Assembly: GCA_035500095.1 (NCBI GenBank)
Contig: DATJXN010000014.1
Location: 1 to 57,846, forward strand
Direction: 5' to 3'
DNA: 57,846 nt
Origin: Candidatus Binataceae bacterium
GTDB lineage: Bacteria; Desulfobacterota; Binatia; Binatales; Binataceae
The position numbers and the translations under genes were made by a program. Shown piece by piece: positions 20,392-29,840 of this stretch (positions within the stretch are counted from its first letter, which is position 1; every line of letters starts with the position of its first letter). The notes under the pieces are model-generated. The model did no database searches. It was not told the origin of the DNA and saw nothing but the letters and a program-made list of their open reading frames with translations.

Positions 20392-21651
20392 GTGAGCGAC
20401 GCCTCCTTCGACAGGGCCGAAGACGCTATCCGCCGGCTGCTCGGCGCCGAGGCCGTGCGCGCGCCGCGCGAACGCGAATCCCGCTGCGCGCGGATCGTTG
20501 CCGAGCCGTGCGACGCGGAACAGATCGCCGCGATCGTTCGCGTCTGTGAAGCCGAGCGCATCGCGCTCGCACCGCTTGGCGCCGCGCGCACGCTCGCAGA
20601 AATCCGCCACACGCCGGTGATGCTCGGCGTCTCGCTCGCGCGCATGGACCGCGTCGTCAGCCACGAACCTGAAGACATGACGGTGATCGCGGAGGCAGGC
20701 CTGACGCTCGGCGCCCTCAACCGGCGCCTGGCCGAGCACGGGCAGCGCCTGCCGCTCGATCCCCGCGGCCTGGGCGAAACCGCGCTCGGCGCGCTGCTTG
20801 GCGCGGCGCAGGCCGGCCCGCTCAGGCTCTCCGAAGGGACGCCGCGCGACCTGCTGATCGGAGTTCGTTTCGTAGGCCGCGAGGGACGCACGGTGCACGG
20901 CGGCGGCCGCGTGGTCAAAAACGTGGCCGGCTATGATTTGATGAAGGTGATGACCGGATCGTTCGGAACGCTCGGAGTGATCGTCGAGGCCGCTTTCAAG
21001 CTGCGCCCGATTCCGGAAGGTTACACGGCGGCTGTTGCACCGTTCGCGCGCGCCTCGAGCGCATTCGCGGCGGCGGCCAGGCTCTGCGACGCGCTGCCGC
21101 TCCTGCATGCCGAGGTTTTGAGCCCCGTGCTCGCGGCGCGCTTTGGCTATCCCGGAGTGTTTGCGCTGATCGCCGCGATCGCGGGCAACGCTCCGGAACT
21201 GGAGTATCAGCGCGGCTCTTTGCGCGCGCTCGACGGCGTCGCTTTGTTTGACGGCCCGCGCGCCGGGGCAATTTACGAGCAATTGCGCGACCTCGAATTT
21301 GCGCCCGCCGCGATCGCCGCGCAACTCGCGACCGCGCCGGGCGAGCTTGGCCGCTGCGTCGAGAGCATCGGCGCGGAGTTCCGCGCGCACGCGGGATGCG
21401 GCGTCGCGCAGATTTTCCTGGGCGGCGAGGTTGATCTCGCCGGCGCGCGCGAGACGGTCGCGCGATGGCGTTCGGCCGCACGCGCCGCGAAGGGCCATCT
21501 GCGAATCCTCGCCGCCGCGCCGGCGCTAAGACCGGAGCTGGATTTTTTCGACGCGCCGCCGCCCGGCGTGCTCAACCTGATGCGCCGGCTCAAGGCCGCA
21601 TTCGATCCGTCTGGAGTTTTCAACCCCGGATGCTTCGTCGGGGGAATCTGA
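20392..21651 (+). CDS. glcE: glycolate oxidase FAD-binding subunit GlcE
   Basis: The 419-residue GlcD paralogue has a shortened FAD-binding oxidase fold. The FAD-binding part shows EAGLTLGALNRRL, LPLDPRG and GGRVVKNVAGYDLMKVMTGSFGTLGV, the last a hallmark of GlcE. It is needed together with GlcD and GlcF for glycolate oxidation. The start GTG lies three bases after the glcD stop. Its TGA stop shares a base with the ATG of glcF, so translation is coupled. Confidence 0.93.
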   Translation: MSDASFDRAEDAIRRLLGAEAVRAPRERESRCARIVAEPCDAEQIAAIVRVCEAERIALAPLGAARTLAEIRHTPVMLGVSLARMDRVVSHEPEDMTVIAEAGLTLGALNRRLAEHGQRLPLDPRGLGETALGALLGAAQAGPLRLSEGTPRDLLIGVRFVGREGRTVHGGGRVVKNVAGYDLMKVMTGSFGTLGVIVEAAFKLRPIPEGYTAAVAPFARASSAFAAAARLCDALPLLHAEVLSPVLAARFGYPGVFALIAAIAGNAPELEYQRGSLRALDGVALFDGPRAGAIYEQLRDLEFAPAAIAAQLATAPGELGRCVESIGAEFRAHAGCGVAQIFLGGEVDLAGARETVARWRSAARAAKGHLRILAAAPALRPELDFFDAPPPGVLNLMRRLKAAFDPSGVFNPGCFVGGI

Positions 21652-22979
21652 TGGCCGCGGCGGAGAAACAGGCGGCCGCCGTCCGGCGCGGACCGATGCG
21701 CGACGTGGTCGATTACGAGCTCCTGTTCGACTGCGTGCACTGCGGGCTCTGCCTCGAGTCCTGCCCGACCTACCTGTTGACCCGCTCCGAGATGGACTCT
21801 CCGCGCGGGCGTATCTACCTGATGAAATCGCTCGCCGAGGGGCGGATGGCGCTCGACGACGACGCCGTGCGCCATCTCGATTCGTGCCTGGGATGCCGCG
21901 GATGCGAGACCGCGTGTCCCTCGGGCGTTCATTATGGACGGCTCCTGGAGCGGGCGCGCGATTACGTCGAGCGCAACCATCGGCGCGGCGCGATCGACGC
22001 GATTCGCCACACGGCGATCCGCTCTATCTTTCCCTATCCGGGGCGCCTGCGCGCGATGCTGTTGCCGCTGCGCGCCGCCGAGCGGTTAAAGATGCGCGGC
22101 CTGCTCACGCGCCTGTTGCCGCGCGCGTTACGCGAGTGGATCGAGCTGGTGCCGGAGCAGGGCGGACCCGCGCCGGTTTATCCAAATAATGCGCCGCATA
22201 GTGCGCGCGAAGCGGCGCCGACGATCTCCGCCGGCCCCGTCGCCGTGGTGCATCACGGATGCGTCGCGAAGGTGCTGACGCCCTCGGAGAATCTCAACAC
22301 GGAGCGCGCGCTTAAGGCTGCCGGCTATCGCGTCGTGCAGCTTGCACCCGCGGTCTGTTGCGGCGCGCTCGACCTGCATGATGGCAACCTCGGGCGCGGG
22401 CTCGATTTCGTACGGCGCAACGTGCGGGCGCTCAAGGCGTCGGGCGCAGAGGCGATCGTTTCAGCGGCCTCAGGATGCACCGCGGCGATCGCGTCATACG
22501 GCGAGTTATTGAAGGATGATCCGGAACTGGGCGCCGACGCGCGCGAGGTTTCGTCGCGCGCGACCGATCTGAGCACGCTCCTGCTTGCGCGCGACGCCAA
22601 GCCGGAGGGCCGGCTCGATTGCACGGTCACCTACCATGACTCGTGCCATCTGGCGCACGGGATGGGCGTGCGTGAGGGGCCGCGCAAGCTGCTCGGCGCG
22701 ATCGCAGGCGTGCGGCTGGTCGAGATGGCGGAATCCGATCTTTGCTGCGGTTCAGCCGGGAGCTACAACCTGCTCGAGACCGCGATGGCGCATGAGCTGG
22801 CGCGGCGCAAGGCCGACAATATCGAGGCAACAGGCGCCGACTATGTCGTGCTGGGGAATCCCGGATGCGAATTTCAGATCGCAGCGGAGCTGCGCCGGCG
22901 CGGCTCACGTATCCGAGTGATGCATGTGGCGAATTTTCTCGCGCTCGCTGCAGCCGCGGGCGCGAAAGAGAATCCCTGA
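21651..22979 (+). CDS. glcF: glycolate oxidase iron-sulfur subunit GlcF
   Basis: The 442-residue protein has two [4Fe-4S] ferredoxin motifs (Cys28-31-34-38 in CVHCGLCLESCP and Cys79-82-85-89 in CLGCRGCETACP) followed by two CCG-type cysteine-rich domains (AVCCGALDLHDG and DLCCGSAGSYNL). This is the standard GlcF plan. It transfers electrons from GlcD/E to the membrane. The frame is open upstream into glcE, but ATG 21651, overlapping the glcE stop as TGATG, is the natural start. It ends with TGA. Confidence 0.95.
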   Translation: MAAAEKQAAAVRRGPMRDVVDYELLFDCVHCGLCLESCPTYLLTRSEMDSPRGRIYLMKSLAEGRMALDDDAVRHLDSCLGCRGCETACPSGVHYGRLLERARDYVERNHRRGAIDAIRHTAIRSIFPYPGRLRAMLLPLRAAERLKMRGLLTRLLPRALREWIELVPEQGGPAPVYPNNAPHSAREAAPTISAGPVAVVHHGCVAKVLTPSENLNTERALKAAGYRVVQLAPAVCCGALDLHDGNLGRGLDFVRRNVRALKASGAEAIVSAASGCTAAIASYGELLKDDPELGADAREVSSRATDLSTLLLARDAKPEGRLDCTVTYHDSCHLAHGMGVREGPRKLLGAIAGVRLVEMAESDLCCGSAGSYNLLETAMAHELARRKADNIEATGADYVVLGNPGCEFQIAAELRRRGSRIRVMHVANFLALAAAAGAKENP

Positions 22980-23097
22980 CAGACGGGCTGTCGCGTCGAA
23001 CGCGCGCCGCCGCTTGTCTTTGGCAAGCGGCGTGCGCTTGCGCTTATGAAACGTGCGGGGGCGGTTTGGGCCCGCCCCCGCTTGAATCCTTTTGTTG

Positions 23098-23430
23098 TTA
23101 CCAGCGATCGCGGCCGCGATTGCCGCCGCCGCCGCCTCGATTTCCGCCCCCGCCACGATTGCCGCCGCCGCCGAAGCTCGACTCGCGGGGCTTCGCCTCG
23201 TTCACCTTGATGTTGCGGCCCTTCAGCTCGGTCTCGTTGAACTGCTGAATCGCCTTGGCCGCCTCTTCGTCGTTAGACATCTCGACAAAACCGAACCCCT
23301 TGGACTGCCCGGAAAACTTGTCGGTGATGATCGCGACGCTCTGCACCTGTCCCACCTGGGAAAAGAGTTGCTGCAGGTCGTCGTTGGACACTGCGTAGGC
23401 CAGATTGCCTACGTACAATTTGCTGGGCAT
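23098..23430 (-). CDS. single-RRM glycine-rich RNA-binding protein
   Basis: The 110 residues are one RRM (1-80) with RNP2 LYVGNL (5-10) and RNP1 KGFGFVEM (44-51), then a Gly/Arg/Asn-rich tail of short GGGGNRG repeats, as in cyanobacterial Rbp and plant glycine-rich proteins. Bacterial members bind RNA and are often cold-induced. The ribosome-binding site GGAGGG lies 7 bases from the ATG. A CCCGGG-N6-CCCGGG hairpin sits in the upstream leader (about 23477-23494), compatible with post-transcriptional control. It ends with TAA. Confidence 0.93.
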   Translation of the reverse strand: MPSKLYVGNLAYAVSNDDLQQLFSQVGQVQSVAIITDKFSGQSKGFGFVEMSNDEEAAKAIQQFNETELKGRNIKVNEAKPRESSFGGGGNRGGGGNRGGGGGNRGRDRW

Positions 23431-23593
23431 CGTTGCCCTCCGTTGGTATTTGTCGGGAAGCTCTCGAACAGAGAACCCGGGCTAATTCCCGGGCAGTTGA
23501 TAGGGAACACTCCGACCGTTCACACCATTAAGCGTATGCGTTTCAGCGGGGCAATGGAAGCCCCCCCCGGCGGCGCTCGGCTACGGATCTTTC

Positions 23594-23644
23594 AAGACAT
23601 CTGGCAAGACATCCGGTGGCAAAACATCTGGCAAGAGATCTGGC
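23594..23644. repeat. short tandem repeat, four copies of a 12-15-base unit
   Basis: The units AAGACATCTGGC, AAGACATCCGGTGGC, AAAACATCTGGC and AAGAGATCTGGC follow each other without gaps between the RRM gene and the thiolase gene. On the plus strand they would read KTSG repeats, but no credible gene contains them. Just upstream is a run of eight C (23561-23568). Confidence 0.7.
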
Positions 23645-23662
23645 AATGCATTTTGCAGCTTG

Positions 23663-24847
23663 TCACGGATCGCGCGTAACCACGATTCCGCTGCCGCGCA
23701 TCATCGGCGAACCGTCGAGCGCGCACACCGCCGCCGCATCCGGCACCTGGCGGCGCTCGGCGCGGTCGGTCACCTGGAATACCGCCTCGGCGATATGCCC
23801 CATTCCGTGCAATCGGCCCTCGCTGAGGCTCCCGCCGAACGTATTAACCGGCAGCTCGCCTTCAAGCGCGATTCGGCCGTCCTGGATGAAGGCGTAGGCC
23901 TCGCCGCGTTTGCAGAAGCCTGCCGCCTCGAGCCAGTAGAGCGCCGAAGGCGCGAAGCCGTCGTATAACTGCGCGGCATCCATGTCGGCCGGAGCGAGGC
24001 CCGCCGCCGACCACAGCTTGCTCGCGAGCGATTGCCCGTTGGCGATGTAGTCGTCGAGGGTGTAGAAGAGCAGGCTCCGGCGGCTTGCTGTGTTCTGGCC
24101 GCAGCCGGCGATATAGGCGGGCGGATGGCGCAGATCGCGCGCGCGCTCGGCGCTGGTCATCACCAGCGCGACGCAGCCTTCGACCGGCACGTCACAATCG
24201 AAGAGGCAAAACGGCTCGGCGATTGGCCGCGCGGCCATGTAGTCGTCGAGCGTCATCGGCTTGGAATAAAAAAAGGCGCGCGGATTCAAATTGGCATTGC
24301 GCCGCGAGTTTACCGCGAGCGTGCCCAGGTGCTCGCGCCGGGCGCCATACTGATGCATATAGCGCCGCCACGCCATCGCGTGCGACTGGATGACGCTGAT
24401 GCATCCGTACGGCGCAAGGAACTGCGCGTCGCCGCCGGCGCGCGCGCCGGTGAACGCGCCGTAAGTGCGCGGCTGGTGCAGCGCGCGCCAGATCAGCACG
24501 TAGTCGCACGCGCCGGCCAGCAGCGCGTGCACGCCCTCGATCACCGGCGCCGCGATCATCCCGGTCTCGATCTGCGCGTACCATCGCACTTCCGGCGCGA
24601 GCGCCAGATGGTTGACGATCCATGCGACGCTCACGATATCGACGCCGTCGCGCGTTCCCGCGCCCAAAAACGGCGCTTCGGGATAGGTCGCAAGCCCGTC
24701 GATCTGCTGCGGCGCAAGTCCGGCGTCGGCGATCGCTTCGCGGCAGGCGTCGAGCGCGAGCAGTCCAAGCGGCCGATTTGACTGGCGCGTCAGCTCCGAA
24801 TAGCCGATCCCGACGATCGCGGTTTTACCCCTGCCCTGCCACATCAC
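23663..24847 (-). CDS. SCPx/lipid-transfer-type thiolase-like protein lacking the nucleophilic Cys
   Basis: The 394-residue protein has the thiolase fold of the SCPx/Ltp2 branch: AIVGIGYSEL at the start, ALDACREAIADAGL, a central DCDVPVEGC, and NTFGGSLSEGRLHGMGHI at the C-terminus. At the position of the normal active-site Cys (about 92-95) the sequence reads YAQIETG, with no Cys. Such members paired with an OB-fold Zn-ribbon protein include retro-aldolases of steroid side-chain breakdown. The partner gene lies 18 bases upstream. Substrate unknown. It ends with TGA. Confidence 0.88.
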   Translation of the reverse strand: MMWQGRGKTAIVGIGYSELTRQSNRPLGLLALDACREAIADAGLAPQQIDGLATYPEAPFLGAGTRDGVDIVSVAWIVNHLALAPEVRWYAQIETGMIAAPVIEGVHALLAGACDYVLIWRALHQPRTYGAFTGARAGGDAQFLAPYGCISVIQSHAMAWRRYMHQYGARREHLGTLAVNSRRNANLNPRAFFYSKPMTLDDYMAARPIAEPFCLFDCDVPVEGCVALVMTSAERARDLRHPPAYIAGCGQNTASRRSLLFYTLDDYIANGQSLASKLWSAAGLAPADMDAAQLYDGFAPSALYWLEAAGFCKRGEAYAFIQDGRIALEGELPVNTFGGSLSEGRLHGMGHIAEAVFQVTDRAERRQVPDAAAVCALDGSPMMRGSGIVVTRDP

Positions 24848-24865
24848 GGCGTGTCCCTCGTGCGC

Positions 24866-25282
24866 TCAGACCGGCCTGAATTGGGCGAGCGTCAGACCGC
24901 CGCCGCGCTCTTCAAACCATATTTCGGCACGGCCGCCGATTCGGATCTTATTCAGTTCCGCGTGCGGCAGGTTGGAGACCATGAAGAGCAACGGCTGCTC
25001 CTCGAGCTCGACCACGATATTGACGTACGGAACCTCGCTCTCGAAGCCGGCGACGCTGCGCTGATGCATCACGGTAAACGTGTAAATGATGCCGCGGCCG
25101 GAGACTGGCGCGAACGCAAGGCGCTGCGAGGAGCAGCGATCGCAGGTCGGACGCGGCGGATGGTTGTAATATCCGCACTCGGCGCATCGCTGCACCGCGA
25201 GCCGATGCTCTTTGGCCGCGTCCCAGAAGGGTTCGGAAATTTCGTCGGCGACCGGAACGGGTTTTTCGCGAGGCTCCGTCAC
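24866..25282 (-). CDS. OB-fold Zn-ribbon protein (DUF35 family), partner of the thiolase-like protein
   Basis: The 138 residues consist of a rubredoxin-like zinc ribbon (Cys33-Cys36 and Cys47-Cys50) followed by an OB fold (about 55-135). DUF35 proteins bind acyl-CoA and form obligate complexes with thiolase-like or hydratase partners. It precedes the thiolase-like gene by 18 bases on the same strand, the standard arrangement. It ends with TGA. Confidence 0.92.
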   Translation of the reverse strand: MTEPREKPVPVADEISEPFWDAAKEHRLAVQRCAECGYYNHPPRPTCDRCSSQRLAFAPVSGRGIIYTFTVMHQRSVAGFESEVPYVNIVVELEEQPLLFMVSNLPHAELNKIRIGGRAEIWFEERGGGLTLAQFRPV

Positions 25283-25315
25283 GCCTCCGTGTATAGCAGG
25301 TCCAGGGCTCCGCTG

Positions 25316-26440
25316 TCAGCGCTCGGCGGCGCCAATCGTGTCGCAGCATTCAGCCGCCGCAAGCCTTGCGCTCGAAGCGGGAAAATAAATCTCGCCCGCC
25401 CATCGCGCGACGCCGACCAGACCGATCATCACCGGCACTTCGATGAGCGGTCCGATCACCGCGGCGAAGGCGGCGCCGCTGTCGATACCGAAAGTCGCGA
25501 CTGCCACCGCGATCGCGAGCTCGAAGTTGTTCGAGGCTGCGGTGAACGAAAGCGTCGCGGTTTGCGGATAGGTGGCGCCGGCCTTATAGCTGAGTACGAA
25601 TGAGAGGGCGAACATGATCGCGAAATAGAGCAGCAGCGGAATCGCGATTCGCACCACGTCGAGCGGCAGCCGCACGATCGCCTCGCCCTTGATCGAAAAC
25701 ATCACGACGATCGTGAAGAGCAGGAAAATCAACGTCAGCGGGCCGATCTTCGGGATGAAGCGTTGCCGATACCACGCCTTGCCCTTGAGCGCGGTCAGAA
25801 TTTTCCAGCTCGCGAACCCCGCGGCGAACGGCACGCCGAGATAGATGCCGACGCTTTCGGCTATATCGCCGATCGTCACGTGCACCACCACTCCGCCGAG
25901 GCCGAGCCATCGCGGCAGCACGGTCGTGAAGACGAACGCGTAGATCGAAAAGAACAGCACCTGGAAAATCGAGTTGAACGCCACCAGGCCCGCGCAGTAG
26001 TCGTTGTCGCCGCAGGCGAGGTCATTCCACACGACCACCATCGCGATGCATCGCGCGAGCCCGATCATGATGAGGCCGGCCATGTATTCCGGCCGATCGC
26101 GCAGAAAAACGATCGCCAGCGCGAACATCAGGATCGGCCCGATAATCCAGTTCTGCACCAGCGAGAGGCCCAGGATCTTCCAGTCGCCAAAGACGTCGCC
26201 CAACTCGTCGTAGTTCACCTTCGCGAGCGGCGGATACATCATCAGGATGAGCCCCGCCGCGATCGGCAGCGACGTCGTGCCGACGCTCAGGCGGTCGAAT
26301 GCCGCCTTGATCCCCGGCCGCGCGTAGCCCAGCGCGACGCCCGCGGCCATCGCGAGGAAGATCCAAAGCGTAAGGTAGCGGTCGAGAAACGATAACCTTC
26401 GCAACGCGGGAGCGCTGGACAGAGTCAAACTGGCCCTCAT
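25316..26440 (-). CDS. acr3: arsenite efflux transporter Acr3
   Basis: The 374-residue protein has ten membrane spans of the BART/ACR3 family, with the conserved [30 protein letters not shown] (the essential Cys of ACR3) and [19 protein letters not shown]. It exports arsenite using the proton gradient. The start ATG has GGAG 8 bases upstream. It is divergent from the arsR-arsC fusion across a 177-base region with two operator-like dyads. It ends with TGA. Confidence 0.97.
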   Translation of the reverse strand: MRASLTLSSAPALRRLSFLDRYLTLWIFLAMAAGVALGYARPGIKAAFDRLSVGTTSLPIAAGLILMMYPPLAKVNYDELGDVFGDWKILGLSLVQNWIIGPILMFALAIVFLRDRPEYMAGLIMIGLARCIAMVVVWNDLACGDNDYCAGLVAFNSIFQVLFFSIYAFVFTTVLPRWLGLGGVVVHVTIGDIAESVGIYLGVPFAAGFASWKILTALKGKAWYRQRFIPKIGPLTLIFLLFTIVVMFSIKGEAIVRLPLDVVRIAIPLLLYFAIMFALSFVLSYKAGATYPQTATLSFTAASNNFELAIAVAVATFGIDSGAAFAAVIGPLIEVPVMIGLVGVARWAGEIYFPASSARLAAAECCDTIGAAER

Positions 26441-26569
26441 TCTTGTAACTCCAAAACTTCGAAGCCGTGAGCAGCCGATCCTGCCATCACTCGGCCTCGG
26501 AACGAAGCTGTCGGCATCTCGCGCGGCGTCAGCGATAAATCGCGAGAATTAACCTAGCCTAAATGTTCA

Positions 26570-26589
26570 ATCATCAACGCCTTGATGAT
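26570..26589. promoter_or_regulatory. perfect dyad in the acr3/arsR-arsC divergent region
   Basis: The inverted repeat ATCATCAA-N4-TTGATGAT lies in an A+T-rich stretch between the two divergent arsenic genes. It is a candidate ArsR binding site acting on acr3 or on both directions. Confidence 0.5.
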
Positions 26590-26600
26590 ATTTCAATTCC

Positions 26601-26614
26601 TCCATATATATGGA
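26601..26614. promoter_or_regulatory. palindrome immediately upstream of the arsR-arsC start
   Basis: The 14-base perfect palindrome TCCATATATATGGA ends three bases before ATG 26618. Its position over the expected ribosome-binding or promoter zone suggests autoregulation by the ArsR domain encoded directly after it. Confidence 0.5.
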
Positions 26615-26617
26615 ACT

Positions 26618-27445
26618 ATGAATAAGATTGCTATCATAAGCGCCTTGGGCGCCCTGGCCCAGGAAACCCGGCTTGAGATCCTGCGGCTGCTGGTCGATCG
26701 CGGGCCTGAAGGAATGCCGGCGGGACAGATCGGAAGCCGGCTCAAGCTGCCGTCACCCACGCTCTCCTTTCACCTCAATCAATTGCGGCACGCGGGGCTG
26801 GTCGATTCCCGACGGCATAGCCGGCTCGTCATTTACGCCGCGAAATTCCGCACGATCGAAAGCCTTCTCGACTACCTGACCGAGAATTGTTGCGCCGAGC
26901 GGCCCTTGAAGACGGCTCCGCCGCCGTATCCGGCCTCCGCGCCGCCCGGGGGCCGGTACAACGTGCTTTTTCTCTGCACGCGAAACTCCGCGCGCAGCGT
27001 GATGGCCGAGTGCCTGATGAACCGATGGGGCGAGCAAAGGTTCCGCGCTTTCAGCGCAGGCAGCAACCCGCGCGGCGAAGTTCATCCGCTGACCCTGCAG
27101 GTGCTTAGGCGATTCGGTTACGAGACCGATGGACTGAGCAGCAAAAGCTGGAATGAATTCGCACGGCCCGCAAGCGCGAAACTCGATTTTGTTTTTACCC
27201 TCTGCGATCGCGCAGCGGCCGAGACGTGTCCGGCATGGCCGGGTCAGCCGGTAAGGGCGCACTGGGGCGTCGAAGACCCGGTCGCGGTCGTCGGAGTTGC
27301 CGCCAGGCGAAAGGCGTTCGTGAAGACCTATAGCGAGCTCGAGCAGCGGATTCGGATTTTCGCGGCTCTGCCGGTCGAAGTGCTTGAACGTTTCGCCCTC
27401 GAGCACTGGGTCGCGGAGATCGGCAAGTTGCGTATCGCGGCCTGA
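26618..27445 (+). CDS. ArsR repressor fused to ArsC arsenate reductase
   Basis: The 275 residues form two domains in one chain. Residues 1-95 are a winged-helix ArsR ([17 protein letters not shown]) ending with vicinal cysteines C91-C92 in ENCCAE, a likely As(III) site. Residues about 114-275 are a low-molecular-weight-phosphatase-type ArsC with the P-loop C120-TRNSARS and redox cysteines C196 and C204 (TLCDR...ETCP). The protein could sense arsenite and also reduce arsenate. The longer frame starts with TTG 26582, but ATG 26618 matches ArsR starts. It ends with TGA, 25 bases before the GAPDH gene. Confidence 0.93.
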   Translation: MNKIAIISALGALAQETRLEILRLLVDRGPEGMPAGQIGSRLKLPSPTLSFHLNQLRHAGLVDSRRHSRLVIYAAKFRTIESLLDYLTENCCAERPLKTAPPPYPASAPPGGRYNVLFLCTRNSARSVMAECLMNRWGEQRFRAFSAGSNPRGEVHPLTLQVLRRFGYETDGLSSKSWNEFARPASAKLDFVFTLCDRAAAETCPAWPGQPVRAHWGVEDPVAVVGVAARRKAFVKTYSELEQRIRIFAALPVEVLERFALEHWVAEIGKLRIAA

Positions 27446-27470
27446 CCGCGTTTTTCGACGGGGAACCAGC

Positions 27471-28508
27471 ATGTCCGTACGGGTGGGAATCAACGGGTTC
27501 GGACGCATGGGCCGGCTGGCCATGCGCGCCGCATCGGGCAACCGCCAGATCGAAATCGTTCATATCAACGAGCTTAGGGGCGGCCCTGAGACGGCTGCAC
27601 ACCTGCTCGAATTCGACAGCGTGCACGGCCGCTGGCCGGCCGCGATATCCGCGGCGCCAAACAGTCTCACGGTGAACGGAGGACGCATCGGGTACAGCGC
27701 TTTCGGCGCACCCAACGAAGCGCCATGGGACCGGGCCGGCGTCGAGATCGTCCTCGAATGCACGGGCAAATTCCTTACCGCCGAGACTCTCGGGCTGTAC
27801 TTCGAGCGCGGCGTCCGCAAGGTGATCGTCGCCGCCCCGGTCAAGCAAGGCGCGCTGAACATCGTGATGGGCGTCAACGATCGCCTGTACGATCCCGAGC
27901 GGCATCACATCGTCACGGCCGCTTCGTGCACGACTAATTGCCTGGCTCCGGTGGTGAAGGTGGTGCACGAGCGATTCGGCATCCGGCACGGCGTCATCAC
28001 GACGATCCACGACGTGACCAACACGCAGACGGTGGTCGATCTGGGCCACAAGGATCTTCGGCGGGCGCGATCGGCGCTGATGTCATTGGTGCCGACGACC
28101 ACCGGGTCGGCCACGGCTATCGGCCTTATCTATCCCGAGCTCCAGGGAAAGCTGAACGGGATGGCAGTGCGCGTTCCGCTTCTGAACGCGTCGCTCACCG
28201 ATTGCGTCTTCGAGGTGGCGCGGCCCGTGACCGCGGCGGAAGTAAATGATCGGTTGAAAGACGCGGCCCAGGATGAGCTGCGCGGCATTTTAGGCTTCGA
28301 GGAGCGCCCGCTGGTCTCGGTCGACTTCGTCAACGATCCGCGATCGTCGATCGTGGACGGGCCGTCGACGATGGTCGTGGACGGGACGCAGCTCAAAATC
28401 GTGGCCTGGTACGACAACGAATGGGGTTACGTGAACCGGCTGATCGAATTGGCGGCCAAGGTCGCCGCCAGTATGCCGTCAACGCTGCGCAAGGCGGCCG
28501 CAATCTAA
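27471..28508 (+). CDS. glyceraldehyde-3-phosphate dehydrogenase of the ArsJ pathway
   Basis: The 345-residue GAPDH carries the NAD motif [10 protein letters not shown], the catalytic SCTTNC, HDVTNTQ and WYDNEWGY. When followed by arsJ, this enzyme uses arsenate in place of phosphate to make 1-arseno-3-phosphoglycerate, which ArsJ exports. The Cys, His and arginine-phosphate elements needed for catalysis are in place. The start ATG 27471 fits homologues; the open frame upstream overlaps the fusion gene. It ends with TAA, three bases before arsJ. Confidence 0.95.
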   Translation: MSVRVGINGFGRMGRLAMRAASGNRQIEIVHINELRGGPETAAHLLEFDSVHGRWPAAISAAPNSLTVNGGRIGYSAFGAPNEAPWDRAGVEIVLECTGKFLTAETLGLYFERGVRKVIVAAPVKQGALNIVMGVNDRLYDPERHHIVTAASCTTNCLAPVVKVVHERFGIRHGVITTIHDVTNTQTVVDLGHKDLRRARSALMSLVPTTTGSATAIGLIYPELQGKLNGMAVRVPLLNASLTDCVFEVARPVTAAEVNDRLKDAAQDELRGILGFEERPLVSVDFVNDPRSSIVDGPSTMVVDGTQLKIVAWYDNEWGYVNRLIELAAKVAASMPSTLRKAAAI

Positions 28509-28511
28509 GCG

Positions 28512-29759
28512 ATGAACAGCGCCGTCCGTAATTACGCGCTCGTCACCGGCGCCTACTGGGGCTTCACGCTCACCGACGGCGCCCTCCGGATGCTGGTGCT
28601 GCTGCATTTCGATCGACTGGGATACAGCGCCGTCGAAATCGCCTTCCTGTTCCTCTTCTACGAGTTCTTCGGCATCGTCACCAATCTGCTCGGCGGCTGG
28701 ATAGCCGCCCGATCCGGCTTGAAGGTCACGCTGTACGGCGGCTTGCTGCTGCAAATCGGAGCGTTGATCATGCTCGCGCTGTTGCAGCCGAGCTGGTCCC
28801 GCCTGGCGTCCGTCGCGTACGTGATGGCGGCGCAGGCGCTGTCGGGCATCGCCAAGGATCTCACGAAGATGAGCGCGAAGAGCGCGATCAAAGTCGTCGT
28901 TCCCGAGGGCGAAGACGGCGCGCTGTTCAAGTGGGTCGCACGGCTCACGGGCTCGAAGAACGCGCTCAAGGGTGCGGGCTTTTTCATGGGCGCCGCGCTC
29001 CTGGCGAAGCTCGGCTTCGTCGGCTCGCTGCTCATGATGGCCGGGGGGCTGCTCGCGGTGCTGATGGGTACCGTCGTCGCGCTTCCGGGCGGGATCGGGA
29101 AGGCCAAATCGAAAGTCAAATTCACGACCCTCTTTTCGAAGAGCGCCGCGATCAACTGGCTCTCGGCCGCGCGGTTCTTCCTCTTCTCGGCCCGCGACGT
29201 ATGGTTCGTCGTCGGATTGCCGGTCTTCCTGGCCTCGACGCTTGGTTGGAGCCTCATGCGGGTTGGAGCTTTTGTCGCCGCCTGGTTCATCGGCTACGGC
29301 ATGATCCAGGCGATCGTCCCCGAGATTCTGCGCCAATCGGGCGCGCGTCAGGGAGTGACGGGAGACACCGCCCGTCTGTGGGCCTTCATACTGACGATGA
29401 TTCCCGCCGCCCTCGCCCTGGTGCTCCAGCTTCAAGCGAGGCCCGCTCCGGCGCTGATGATCGGGCTCGCTCTGTTCATGATCGTTTTCGCGATCAACTC
29501 GGCGGTGCATTCGTATCTTATTCTTGCCTACTCGCATGACGACGAGGTCGCGACCAACGTCGGCTTTTACTACATGGCGAACGCGGGCGGCCGCCTTCTC
29601 GGCACGGTTTTGTCCGGGGTGATCTTCGAGTTCTACGGCTTCGTCGGCTGCCTGGTGGCGTCGGCGCTCCTGGTGCTCGCCGCGAGCCTGTTGTCCTTCA
29701 ATCTGCCGCGGGCGCGCGCGATCCCGCTGACCGTCAAACTGGCGGACGCCGAATCATGA
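28512..29759 (+). CDS. arsJ: ArsJ organoarsenical efflux permease
   Basis: The 415-residue, 11-12-span MFS protein has the ArsJ-specific pattern of an MNSAVRNYALVTGAYWGFTL-like start, a long GIAKDLTKMSAKSAIK loop, and GFYYMANAGGRLLGT. ArsJ exports 1-arseno-3-phosphoglycerate made by the preceding GAPDH. Outside the cell that compound falls apart to arsenate. The two genes are separated by three bases, as expected for a functional pair. It ends with TGA. Confidence 0.95.
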   Translation: MNSAVRNYALVTGAYWGFTLTDGALRMLVLLHFDRLGYSAVEIAFLFLFYEFFGIVTNLLGGWIAARSGLKVTLYGGLLLQIGALIMLALLQPSWSRLASVAYVMAAQALSGIAKDLTKMSAKSAIKVVVPEGEDGALFKWVARLTGSKNALKGAGFFMGAALLAKLGFVGSLLMMAGGLLAVLMGTVVALPGGIGKAKSKVKFTTLFSKSAAINWLSAARFFLFSARDVWFVVGLPVFLASTLGWSLMRVGAFVAAWFIGYGMIQAIVPEILRQSGARQGVTGDTARLWAFILTMIPAALALVLQLQARPAPALMIGLALFMIVFAINSAVHSYLILAYSHDDEVATNVGFYYMANAGGRLLGTVLSGVIFEFYGFVGCLVASALLVLAASLLSFNLPRARAIPLTVKLADAES

Positions 29760-29840
29760 TTTCAGGCCGGAGCAGCTCGACGCGGTACCGCACTAGAGCG
29801 CGCGCAGCGAATTCTCTTGCGCTCGATGGAGTTGATTCCC

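Noticed and set aside
18913..21498. Very long minus-strand open frame opposite glcD-glcE (about 860 codons).
   Set aside because: It is the antisense shadow of two conserved genes; the composition is Arg/Ala/Gly-rich with no domain. GC-rich codon use produces such frames throughout the window.
23092..23679. Plus-strand frame with an Ala-rich start opposite the RRM gene.
   Set aside because: The Ala run is the complement of the Gly-rich codons of the RRM tail, and the RRM gene has a good ribosome-binding site.
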